Source: JBBDSU01 sp040904825 (GTDB taxonomy: Bacteria; Actinomycetota; Nitriliruptoria; Nitriliruptorales; Nitriliruptoraceae). Taken from it: DNA of 64,000 nucleotides. Positions 51,250-59,307 of the stretch are shown here, piece by piece; the first letter of the stretch is position 1; every line of letters starts with the position of its first letter. The position numbers were made by a program, and so were the translations under genes. Where the stretch lies: assembly GCA_040904825.1 (NCBI GenBank), contig JBBDSU010000063.1, positions 1-64,000 on the forward strand, read 5' to 3'. The notes below the pieces were generated by a model, which made no database searches, had not been told where the DNA came from, and saw only the letters and a program-made list of their open reading frames with translations.

Positions 51250-53181
51250 GTGGCGGAGCTCTATTGGGGAACGACCAGCGGGTTTGTCGAGACCACCAAG
51301 CAGAATCTGATCGCTGACCGCCTGCGATCAGCATTCTTCGACTCCTACGGGTGGAATCCACCGGAAAGCGAAATCCGTTCCTGGCGAAACTCGCTGCGAG
51401 CACTCTCCAACGCCATCGAGTTGGGCGGATTTCTTGACCACGGAATGCTGCTTGAGTTCCAGCTTCCTCTGACTTCCAAGCGTTTGGACGCGATGATCAC
51501 GGGGCATGATCGCAACGGACATCCCGCGGCTGTAATCGTTGAACTCAAGCAGTGGAGCGATGACGTCCAACCGTCCTCAGTCGAGGACATGGTCGCGGTT
51601 CGCTACGGCAAGGGCCTCAAAGAGACGCTTCATCCATCCGCCCAAGTGGGCCAATACCGCCAGTATCTGGCGGACGCCCACGAAGCGTTTCACGACGGCA
51701 ACGTGCTACTGCGTGCATGTTCTTATCTCCACGATTTTCATCACGACGATCAGTCGGAGCTTCTCGCACCTCGTCATGCGAATCTGCTCGGCGTCTACCC
51801 ACTCTTCGCCGGTGACCGGGTCACTGAGCTCGTCGAGTTTCTCGACAATCATCTCGGTGATGGCCGTGGACTAGGAGTGCTGCGAACTGTCCGCGAAGGC
51901 AAGTATCGGCCACACAAGAAGCTGCTCGACCACACCGCAGCAATGATCCAAGGCGAGCCCGCGTATGTCCTGCTTGACGAACAACAAGAGGCGTTCAAGA
52001 GCATCCTCGCCAAGGTTGCCGAGACCAGAGACCTAGGAACGAAAGCCGTCTTCGTGATCCGCGGAGGCCCGGGCACTGGGAAATCGGTCATCGCCCTGAA
52101 CCTCGTCGCGGAGCTAGCGGCCAACGAGTATGCGGTCCATCACGCCACGGGTTCAGCTGCCTTTACCAACACCGTGCGAAAGCGGGTCGGTCCCCGAGCA
52201 AGCGGCATGTTCAAATTCTTCAACTCGTACCTCAACGCTGAGGACGACGTACTTGACGTGCTGATCTGCGACGAGGCGCATCGCATCCGCAAGCATTCTT
52301 GGGACCGGTTCCGCAAGAAGAATGCCATTGATCCTGACCGCCCTCAGATCGACGAGCTCCTCTCAGTGGCACGTGTCTGTGTCTTCTTCATCGACGACAT
52401 GCAAGCCGTCAAGCGAGACGAGATTGGCAACAGCAACGACATCGAACGGCTGGCGGCCGAACATGGTGCCGAAGTCCATGAGCACGAACTCCAGGCACAG
52501 TTTCGGTGCGGGGGATCCGACGGATTCGTGCGATGGGTTGAATCCACCCTTGGAATCCGGCGTACCGCCAACCAACTCTGGACAGGCGATTCCAACTTCG
52601 ATTTCGACATCGTCGACTCCGTGGAAGAACTCGACGACCTCATTCGGCAACGAGCCGACGAGGGACATAGTGCACGACTCGTCGCTGGCTATTGCTGGCC
52701 ATGGTCGGGGCCCCGCAGCGACGGCACGCTCGAGCTCGACGTTCGAGTGGACGGATGGGGCCGGCCGTGGAACGCACGCCCGGATGCAACCGGACTGGCG
52801 CAAGGCATCCCGAAGTCACACTTCTGGGCCAGCGAACCAGGCGGGATCGATCAAGTCGGTTGCATCTACACCGCGCAAGGCTTCGAATTCGACTACGCGG
52901 GCGTCATCTTTGGCAACGATCTCGTCTATCGCCCCCGGGAAGGATGGGTGGGCCAGAAAGACTTGTCCTATGACGGCGGGCTCAAGCGCGGCACCACTGA
53001 CGAAGACTTCACCCGATTGGTCAAGAACACCTACCGCGTCTTGCTCAGCCGCGGACTGAAAGGCTGCTACGTGTACTTCACCGACGAGAAGACCCGCGAT
53101 TTCGTCGAGAGCAGGATCGACAGCCTCGCCATCCAGCTCGCGGCCGAACAAGAGTCCGAGTATGGAAGCGACGCGCCGTGA
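51250..53181 (+). CDS. DUF2075-type nuclease-helicase, putative defence effector
   Basis: 643 residues. The N-terminal third looks like a PD-(D/E)xK nuclease: RLDAMI with Asp about residue 80 and VIVELKQW with Glu 98 and Lys 100. A superfamily-1-like ATPase follows: Walker A RGGPGTGKSVIALNL (Lys about 278), Walker B VLICDEAHRI (Asp about 341), FFIDDMQAVKRDEIG and, near the C-terminus, YTAQGFEFDYAGVIFG and KNTYRVLLSRGLKG. The second half matches the DUF2075 family. GTG 51250 follows AAAGGGGAT. The stop overlaps the MazG-like gene as GTGA. A role in anti-phage defence is inferred from architecture and neighbours. Confidence 0.82.
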   Translation: MAELYWGTTSGFVETTKQNLIADRLRSAFFDSYGWNPPESEIRSWRNSLRALSNAIELGGFLDHGMLLEFQLPLTSKRLDAMITGHDRNGHPAAVIVELKQWSDDVQPSSVEDMVAVRYGKGLKETLHPSAQVGQYRQYLADAHEAFHDGNVLLRACSYLHDFHHDDQSELLAPRHANLLGVYPLFAGDRVTELVEFLDNHLGDGRGLGVLRTVREGKYRPHKKLLDHTAAMIQGEPAYVLLDEQQEAFKSILAKVAETRDLGTKAVFVIRGGPGTGKSVIALNLVAELAANEYAVHHATGSAAFTNTVRKRVGPRASGMFKFFNSYLNAEDDVLDVLICDEAHRIRKHSWDRFRKKNAIDPDRPQIDELLSVARVCVFFIDDMQAVKRDEIGNSNDIERLAAEHGAEVHEHELQAQFRCGGSDGFVRWVESTLGIRRTANQLWTGDSNFDFDIVDSVEELDDLIRQRADEGHSARLVAGYCWPWSGPRSDGTLELDVRVDGWGRPWNARPDATGLAQGIPKSHFWASEPGGIDQVGCIYTAQGFEFDYAGVIFGNDLVYRPREGWVGQKDLSYDGGLKRGTTDEDFTRLVKNTYRVLLSRGLKGCYVYFTDEKTRDFVESRIDSLAIQLAAEQESEYGSDAP

Positions 53182-53540
53182 ACGACGACCCGATCGCAGA
53201 ATTGCAGACCAAGCTTCGAAGCTTCGCCAAAGCACGGGATTGGGAACAGTTCCACACGCCCAAAAACCTCGCCATGGCACTGTCCGGTGAGGTCGGGGAA
53301 CTCGTCGAGATCTTTCAGTGGCTCACACCGAACCAAGCCGACCACGTCATGCAAGGGCAGCGTTCCGCAGACGTGGAAGACGAACTTGCGGACGTGTTCA
53401 TTTATCTACTCCGACTGGCGGATGTCCTTGGCATTGATCTCGCTCGAGCCGCCCACGCCAAGATCGGACGGAACGAACTCCGCTACCCCGCCCAGCCCGG
53501 CACAGAACCAGCCGAGGCGGGCGCCCGGGACCCCAGTTAG
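53178..53540 (+). CDS. MazG-like nucleotide pyrophosphohydrolase
   Basis: 120 residues. All-alpha NTP pyrophosphatase fold with the metal-binding pattern ALSGEVGELVEIFQWLT (ExxE) and DVEDELADVFIYLLRLAD (ExxD). It hydrolyses (d)NTPs to monophosphates. It is translationally coupled to the helicase by a four-base overlap, so the two proteins probably act together. It could starve phage replication of nucleotides or remove an alarm nucleotide. A proline/alanine-rich 20-residue tail follows the domain. Confidence 0.88.
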   Translation: MNDDPIAELQTKLRSFAKARDWEQFHTPKNLAMALSGEVGELVEIFQWLTPNQADHVMQGQRSADVEDELADVFIYLLRLADVLGIDLARAAHAKIGRNELRYPAQPGTEPAEAGARDPS

Positions 53541-53560
53541 TTTCGCAGTGATGCTCGGCT

Positions 53561-53946
53561 CTGGATGCGACCAGCCACGCCGCCGCAGGCAGGCGTGACC
53601 GCGCAACTGTCGCATACGTCCCGGTCACCTTCGACGACTGCGATCATGTCACAGGGCCGTTCTACCACGACACCCAGTACAGCTTCGCAAAAGGTGACCT
53701 CGTCAAACCAGGACACGAGTCGAACTTCCATGCGGGCCGGATTTCGAATCATGTGTACTTCGCGGCGTTGCTCGATCCAGCGGTGTGGAGAGCCGAACTG
53801 GCGGTGGCACTGGGAGGCGATGAAGGCCGCGACCAGGTGTACGTCGTCGATCCGACGCGACCGTTCGAAGACGATCCGAACGTCACGAACAAGAAGTTCC
53901 CCAGCAACGTCGCGCAGTCCTACCGCACGCGCCACCCACTTCGCGT
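53561..53946 (+). pseudogene. Remnant of rifamycin ADP-ribosyltransferase (Arr)
   Basis: In one frame the translation reads VTFDDCDHVTGPFYHDTQY, LVKPGHESNFHAG, NHVYFAALLDPAVWRAELA and VYVVDPTRPFEDDPNVTNKK, all close to Arr. No ATG, GTG or TTG occurs between the upstream stop at 53549 and this homology, and the frame leaves the family after SYRTRHPLRV. The gene therefore lacks both a start and the C-terminal part. A GTG at 53753 would give only the second half. Functional resistance is unlikely. Confidence 0.75.
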
Positions 53947-53960
53947 CGACGGCGACGCCG

Positions 53961-54110
53961 CCCAACATCACAGCGATCGTCGTGGCCGACGATCACCAGC
54001 GCACCAGGCCCGGCACCGCCCTTGTTGAGTCTGCCGTCGAAGTCGCTGTCGCGGCGGGTGCCGGCAGGCTGTGGCTTGTCACAATGAACGACCACGTCGA
54101 TGCGCTGCGC
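53961..54110 (+). pseudogene. Fragment of a GNAT acetyltransferase
   Basis: The frame reads ITAIVVADDHQRTRPGTALV, ESAVEVAVAAGAGRLWLVTM and NDHVDALR, the acetyl-CoA-binding core of a GNAT. The expected following FYQRRGF segment is missing and no continuing frame preserves the fold. It has no N-terminal half. It directly follows the Arr remnant and is not related to the intact GNAT at 50549. Confidence 0.6.
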
Positions 54111-54216
54111 GACGTGCCAGGTCACGCAGCTCATCAGCGCGCACGGGCCCGCCTGAGCAAAGCCAGCCGCGTGTCCTCATCCACCAGCCCGAGCCGTACG
54201 AAGGGGTTGTCAGCCT

Positions 54217-54585
54217 TCAGACCGTGGTCGGCGGGTGGCGACTTGTCAGTACCGCTACGACAGCGATTGGCCCTGCATCCAACAGTGACCGCCAGGCATT
54301 GACGATGGCACTTGAAACCATTCGGTCCAGTTCATGTCGAGCCTTGTCGAGCACAGCCGGCTCCCGGCGGACATGAGTCGCCAGCTCGTCGCAGAACAGA
54401 TCAACGTAGGGACCATTGCCCGTCGAAGCGGGCACGAGCATCGGCTCGAACTCAGCCGCACGAAGCACCCGGAGCAACACGTCGGACCGAGGCTGCTTCG
54501 CACCTTGCTCGTACGCCGAGATCGCCGACGCATGTGCCGTCTTGCGAGCCCGGGATCGGGCCGTGTCGATGACGCCGCCGGTCAT
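54217..54585 (-). pseudogene. Damaged XRE-type regulator
   Basis: About 122 residues. SAISAYEQGAKQPRSDVLLR and VLRAAEFEPML match the second half of an XRE helix-turn-helix. The preceding segment DTARSRARKTAHASA is about eight residues too short to hold the first HTH helices, so the DNA-binding domain looks deleted internally. A C-terminal helical domain (HELDRMVSSAIVNAWRSLLD) remains open. It could be a small intact protein of a different kind, so the pseudogene call is moderate. Confidence 0.45.
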
Positions 54586-54738
54586 TCGAATGCATCGGTG
54601 TGCGAGCCGCCTGGGTTCGTGACGCCATACGGGCGAACGCAGCGCGGGCAGCCTCGTCAGCGTGCGCCGAGCCAGCACGTGGCGTTCAATGCTCGACGCG
54701 GACGGTCAAGCGGTCGCATGCAGCGAGGAGCGCGCACC

Positions 54739-55113
54739 ATGCCGATGCCCCGGTGGTGGACCCACATCAACAAGCGGGTGTTCAACCCTGTCGAACTTCG
54801 GCGTGGAGTGCGACCGGCACTGACCCATGTGGGCCGCACCTCGGGCGCGACCTACCGGACCCCGCTTGATGCCCATCGCGTCGAAGGTGGCTACGTCTTC
54901 ATCCTGGTCTATGGGTCACGGTCAGATTGGGTCCGCAACTGCATCGCAGCCGGCTCCGCGATGCTCACCATCGATGGCGACGAGATCGAACTCACCGCTC
55001 CACGTGTCATTACCGAAGAGGAGGCGTGGCAAGCCCTGGCAGATGACGTCAAGCGGCCTCCAGGACTCCTGCGCATCACCGAGTATCTGCGGATGGACCT
55101 AGCAACCCGCTAG
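54739..55113 (+). CDS. Ddn-like nitroreductase/quinone reductase family protein
   Basis: 124 residues. Split beta-barrel of the deazaflavin (F420)-dependent family. The signature LTHVGRTSGATYRTPLDAHR and the segments VFILVYGSRSDWVRNCIAAG and DGDEIELTAPRVI are present. The start ATG 54739 is preceded by GAGGAG nine bases away. F420-dependent reduction of quinones or enones is known for some members; this protein's substrate is not known. It marks the right end of the accessory region. Confidence 0.83.
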   Translation: MPMPRWWTHINKRVFNPVELRRGVRPALTHVGRTSGATYRTPLDAHRVEGGYVFILVYGSRSDWVRNCIAAGSAMLTIDGDEIELTAPRVITEEEAWQALADDVKRPPGLLRITEYLRMDLATR

Positions 55114-55170
55114 GTCTACGCCTGGAAGCGCCATCGCGCGGATCGCGGTTGGTTCCGCCAGCATCGCTGG

Positions 55171-56193
55171 TCACCGTGCTGCGGCACCGCGTGCTAGCAC
55201 GCGGGCAACGACCGGCGAGGTCACCATCTGGACGACGGCGTATACCACTGCGGGCAGGGCGACCTCGGCGGGCAGCCCAGAGGCGAACACGATGAACGCG
55301 GCGATACTGAATTCCTTCTTGGAGACGGTGAACAGCATCGCTGCTCGATCAGCGCGGTCGGGCAGCAGCGGCCGGGCGCTCCACCCGACCAGATAGCCGA
55401 CGATGTTGAGGCCTACCGCGGCTGCGGCGACCGCCATCATCGTGGCTGGCTGCTCGAGGATCGCTGTGGCGTTCGGCCCCACCACCGCGACGACCAGCAA
55501 CAGGTAGGCCGCTGATGCTGTGGCTGACAGCGCAGGCTCTGTCGATGCGATGCGCACAGGTTTCCACGTGCGAATCGTGACCCCGACGATGGTCGGCACA
55601 AGCACGACCAGCGCCAGTTCGCCCACCATCGGCAGCACCGGAACGTCGAGATCAATCCCGGTGTAGGCCAGGAACAGGACCGGGACAACCACCGGCGCAA
55701 GCGCTGTATTGACGGCGTTGAGCACGGTGGCCAACGCAACATTCCCCCGAGCAATCAAGACCAGCAGCGGTGACGACACGTCAGTCGGGAGTACCCCGAC
55801 AAGCGCGAAGCCAAGTCCCAGCGGTGTGGTGCCGAACACCAACCGGCCGATGGCCCATCCAGCCAGGCTCATCGGTCCGTAGACCAATCCTGTCGCCAGG
55901 GCTTGCACACCGGGGCGAGCCAGCACGGCCTTGAGTGTGGCGACGTTGAAGGTCAGGCTCACGCACAGCATGAGCAGCGCCAGCAGAGGCGTGACCGCGC
56001 TCGTCAATGCAATGCCCACGCTCGGCATCAACAGTCCGGCCACTGCGGCCACGACCACAAGTGGCATGAGGTTGTTCTCGACGACCCGCAACCGCTCGAT
56101 GACACGCTCCTTATCGATTGTCGCTTGTCCGCTGGCTCGGGCTATTGTCAAGCGTGTACGAGCATCGCGCGCCACCACGGCCAGCCGGGACAT
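55171..56193 (-). CDS. BASS-family transporter (bile acid:sodium symporter-like)
   Basis: About 340 residues with nine to ten helices. Hallmarks are LLMLCVSLTFNVATLKAVLA, VGVLPTDVSSPLLVLIARGN (crossover region) and NTALAPVVVPVLFLAYTG. The family couples sodium to uptake of organic acids or sterols. The N-terminal 40 residues are cytosolic; the start at 56193 could be internal to 56100. It is divergent from the M81 peptidase gene, with only about 36 bases between them. Confidence 0.85.
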   Translation of the reverse strand: MSRLAVVARDARTRLTIARASGQATIDKERVIERLRVVENNLMPLVVVAAVAGLLMPSVGIALTSAVTPLLALLMLCVSLTFNVATLKAVLARPGVQALATGLVYGPMSLAGWAIGRLVFGTTPLGLGFALVGVLPTDVSSPLLVLIARGNVALATVLNAVNTALAPVVVPVLFLAYTGIDLDVPVLPMVGELALVVLVPTIVGVTIRTWKPVRIASTEPALSATASAAYLLLVVAVVGPNATAILEQPATMMAVAAAAVGLNIVGYLVGWSARPLLPDRADRAAMLFTVSKKEFSIAAFIVFASGLPAEVALPAVVYAVVQMVTSPVVARVLARGAAAR

Positions 56194-56229
56194 CCTGGCG
56201 CGCGCATCGAACCATCAGGGAGAGCAGTT

Positions 56230-57714
56230 GTGCGCGTCGGAATGGCACGATTCAGCCAAGAATCCAACTCCTTCAGCCCCGTCGTCACCGATCTGGAAGC
56301 ATTCGAACGCATCGGTGTGCGGATCGGCGCAGATTTCGATGTGTGGGGACGCTGGCCTCGCTCGGGTGTCGAAGGCTTTGTCAAGATCACCAAGATGCGT
56401 GACGACGTCGAGCTGGTCCCATTGCTGTATGCAAGCGCTGGACCGGGGGGCCCGGTGACCCAGGAGACCTACGAGTACCTCGCCGACACCCTGCTCGCTC
56501 AGCTCGAGGCCGCCGGAGACCTCGATGCGCTCTTCCTCAACTTGCACGGCGCGATGGCCGCCGAGCATCACGATGACCCCGAAGGCCTGCTGCTGCAGCG
56601 CATCCGGGCACAGGTCGGCGACACCACGCAGATTGCCGCCTACACCGACCATCACGCCTGCATTACCGAACTGATGGTTGCCAACGCTGACCTGATTGTC
56701 GGCAACCCGACCCAGCCGCACAACCATCCGGCGACGGGCGAAAAGGTTGCCACCACCCTGTATCGGATTCTGGACGAAGACCTCAATCCCGTCACTGCGC
56801 TCCGCAAGATTCCGCTGATCACCCATCAAGAGCAGTATCTGACGTCGAAACCCCCGATGAAGACCTGGTTCGAGCTGGCCCGAGAGATCGAAACACGGCC
56901 AGGGGTCATCAGCGTGTCCACCTACCCGATGCAGCCGTGGCTTGATGTCGCCGAGGGCGGCTATTCAGCGATCGTCACCACCGACGGTGATCTCGAACTC
57001 GCCGACGAATACGCCAAGGAGCTTGCCCGGCTGGCCTGGGACCTGCGTCACGACCTGATGCATTTCGACAGCGTCGACGTTGCCGAAGCCGTCCGCCAGG
57101 CGGAAGCGGCGCCCCGCGGCATCGTGGTGATGTCCGACACCGGCGACAGTGTGTCAGGCGGCTCGGCAGGCGACTCCAACATCATCATCGCCGAGATGCT
57201 CGCCCAGAACATTCAGCACGTCGCGCTGGTGCCGATCATCGACGAGCCGGCTGCGCTGGCAGCTGCCGAAGCTGGCGAAGGCGCCGCGATCGACATTGCC
57301 CTGGGACGGCAGTTCGACCCATCGTGGGGTGACCCCATTGCGGTCACCGCTGAGGTGCTGCGCGTCACGACCGAACCTCTGCCTGAGATTGACGAGCTCG
57401 CACCTCACGATCCGGGAATCATGGCACTGCTCAAGATCGGCAACGTGCACGTTGGCGTCACCCAGTTCCATTCGCGGGCGCCGAAGCATCCTGAGTTCTG
57501 GGAACTGCTGGGCGTTGACGTGCGCAACCGTGACGAGGTCCGCGCTGTGGTGGTCAAGACCGCCTCGAACTTTCAGCACTATGCCGATCTGACCGAACAG
57601 TTGGTCCGGGTCAACTCGCCAGGCCACACCCAGTCGCGGGTCACGGAATTCGAATGGAAGCGCCTGCCTCGGCCGATTTTCCCCATCGATGAGGATGCCG
57701 AGCTCGGGTTCTGA
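56230..57714 (+). CDS. M81 family metallopeptidase (MlrC-like)
   Basis: 494 residues. MlrC-type zinc enzymes degrade modified peptides such as linearised microcystin. Features include VGMARFSQESNSFSP at the start, FLNLHGAMAAEHHDDPEG, AAYTDHHACITELMVANADL, GNPTQPHNHPATGEKVA and VVMSDTGDSVSGGSAGDSN. GTG 56230 follows AGGGAG. The natural substrate is not predictable. It lies between a BASS transporter and an Ldh-family dehydrogenase, perhaps a small catabolic set. Confidence 0.88.
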   Translation: MRVGMARFSQESNSFSPVVTDLEAFERIGVRIGADFDVWGRWPRSGVEGFVKITKMRDDVELVPLLYASAGPGGPVTQETYEYLADTLLAQLEAAGDLDALFLNLHGAMAAEHHDDPEGLLLQRIRAQVGDTTQIAAYTDHHACITELMVANADLIVGNPTQPHNHPATGEKVATTLYRILDEDLNPVTALRKIPLITHQEQYLTSKPPMKTWFELAREIETRPGVISVSTYPMQPWLDVAEGGYSAIVTTDGDLELADEYAKELARLAWDLRHDLMHFDSVDVAEAVRQAEAAPRGIVVMSDTGDSVSGGSAGDSNIIIAEMLAQNIQHVALVPIIDEPAALAAAEAGEGAAIDIALGRQFDPSWGDPIAVTAEVLRVTTEPLPEIDELAPHDPGIMALLKIGNVHVGVTQFHSRAPKHPEFWELLGVDVRNRDEVRAVVVKTASNFQHYADLTEQLVRVNSPGHTQSRVTEFEWKRLPRPIFPIDEDAELGF

Positions 57715-57747
57715 TCAGCTCGGGTTCTGGCCAGCTCGAGTTGTGAC

Positions 57748-58830
57748 TTAGGGCCGCGCGCCAACCTCCAGCTCGTTGACGATCTCGCCACGATCAAGCA
57801 GCGCAGCCACGGCGTCTTCGACCACGATGCCGTCGGTCATGGACTGCTGGCGCTGCGCATGGGCACGTTCACCTGGAACACGGACAGCTGCGTCGACAGC
57901 ACCGGCAGGGCCGGTCTTGATGTCGGTGACGTACTCGTCGAAACGCTCCAGGTAGACATCCCAATCCATCAGCGCCTCGATATCAACCACGGCGATGTAG
58001 TGGCCGATCGAACGCGCCTGACTGAAATCTGACGGGTTGGGGACTGCGCGGCCAAAGTTTGCGCCACTGAGTACTCCTGAGAGTGCCCCGGCAAAGAAGG
58101 CGATCCCTGAGCCCTTGTGCTCCCCAAACGGCATCAGTCCGCCACGCAGCGCAGCCGACGGATCGGTTGTCGGCTCGCCGCGTTCGTCGAGGGCCATGCC
58201 TTCGGGAAGTGTCAGGCCACGATTCTCGGCGTGCTTGACAGTGCCTTGCGCCATGCGGCTGGAGGCGATATCGAGCACTGCGCTGGCGCCACCTGCCAAC
58301 GGCAGTCCCCACATGACTGGATTGTTGCCCAGTCCGGCGTGGCGGCCTCCCCACACAATCGTGTTGCGTCGCGTGTTCTGACACGCGAACACGGCCATGC
58401 GTTCGGCCGCTGCCAGTCGTGCCAGGTACGCCAAGGCGCCGAGATGGTTGCTGTGAAACACCGTCGCAGTTGACGCGCCGACGCGGCGGGCACGTTCGAT
58501 CAGTTGATGCATCGTCCAGGTCGCGACCACCGGACCCAAACCGTTGTCGCCATCAACAACGAACGCGGCCTCGCGGCCGCGCACGATCGTCATCTCAGGC
58601 TGGGGGTTTGTGCCACCGTTGCGCATGCGCTCGACATAGCGAGGCAGTTGACGCAACCCGTGGGACACAACACCGGTGAGATCGCTGTCGATGAGCCAGT
58701 CTGCCGTCCAGCTCGCGTGCTCATCGGGCACGCGATCGCCGACAAGACGGGCGACGACTTTGGTGCGCACTTCGGCGACGGACTCGCGCCTGGCTTCGGC
58801 AGTCTCAGATCGCGCGTCGGTCGAGGTCAT
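57748..58830 (-). CDS. Ldh family oxidoreductase (malate/L-sulfolactate/ureidoglycolate dehydrogenase type)
   Basis: 360 residues, the usual size for PF02615. The catalytic histidine is in TGVVSHGLRQLPRYVERM. Other marks are FVVDGDNGLGPVVATWTMHQ, HSNHLGALAYLARLAAAERM and GLMPFGEHKGSGIAFFAGAL. These NAD(P)-dependent enzymes oxidise 2-hydroxy acids; malate, lactate, sulfolactate and ureidoglycolate are all possible. The start overlaps the HIT gene stop as ATGA, so it is coupled to it. Confidence 0.88.
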   Translation of the reverse strand: MTSTDARSETAEARRESVAEVRTKVVARLVGDRVPDEHASWTADWLIDSDLTGVVSHGLRQLPRYVERMRNGGTNPQPEMTIVRGREAAFVVDGDNGLGPVVATWTMHQLIERARRVGASTATVFHSNHLGALAYLARLAAAERMAVFACQNTRRNTIVWGGRHAGLGNNPVMWGLPLAGGASAVLDIASSRMAQGTVKHAENRGLTLPEGMALDERGEPTTDPSAALRGGLMPFGEHKGSGIAFFAGALSGVLSGANFGRAVPNPSDFSQARSIGHYIAVVDIEALMDWDVYLERFDEYVTDIKTGPAGAVDAAVRVPGERAHAQRQQSMTDGIVVEDAVAALLDRGEIVNELEVGARP

Positions 58831-59249
58831 TCGACATGCTCGGCGTGTCCCAAATCCCTCAACGCCTGACGGATCCGAGTGTGCGCGTCGTCGAGGGTCG
58901 CTGGGTCAGGTTCACGGGCAGCCTTGGCGAAATCGAGATCGCCTTCGGAAGCGATCGGCAGCACATGGACATGCACGTGGGGCACTTCGAATCCTGCGAT
59001 CATCTGGCCGACGCGAGACGGCGAAAAGGCCCGCTGGATGCCGGTGCCCACGATCCGAGCGACGTCGGCCACGCGGGTCCAGACTGCCGGGTCAAGATCG
59101 AGCCAGTGATCGACTTCTACCCGCGGCACGACCAGGGTGTGGCCGGTGGTGATGGGATTGATCGACAGAAATGCCACGGTCACGTCGTCCGACCAGACGA
59201 AGCGCCCTGGCAGTTCGCCGTCGATGATCCGGGTGAACACGCTCGCCAT
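58827..59249 (-). CDS. HIT family protein (histidine triad hydrolase)
   Basis: 140 residues. The triad is VPHVHVHVLPI. The N-terminus FTRIIDGELPGRFVWSDDV and the block AFLSINPITTGHTLVVPRVE are standard for the Hint/Fhit-related group. Members hydrolyse nucleotide phosphoramidates or dinucleotides. The gene sits between gcvT and the Ldh-family gene on the same strand. Confidence 0.93.
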   Translation of the reverse strand: MASVFTRIIDGELPGRFVWSDDVTVAFLSINPITTGHTLVVPRVEVDHWLDLDPAVWTRVADVARIVGTGIQRAFSPSRVGQMIAGFEVPHVHVHVLPIASEGDLDFAKAAREPDPATLDDAHTRIRQALRDLGHAEHVE

Positions 59250-59307
59250 TGTCGTTTACTCCTCGCCAGTGGTCTGCGACCGGCACTCTTGCACGACCGG
59301 CAGTTTG

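Noticed and set aside
54334..54738. N-terminal extension of the Ddn-like gene to 54334
   Set aside because: The extra residues overlap the opposite-strand XRE remnant and have no homology; GAGGAG before ATG 54739 gives the family's normal start.
55903..56229. Upstream extension of the M81 peptidase frame
   Set aside because: It overlaps the divergent BASS transporter over its coding sequence; GTG 56230 has a Shine-Dalgarno and begins at the conserved VGMARFSQESN.
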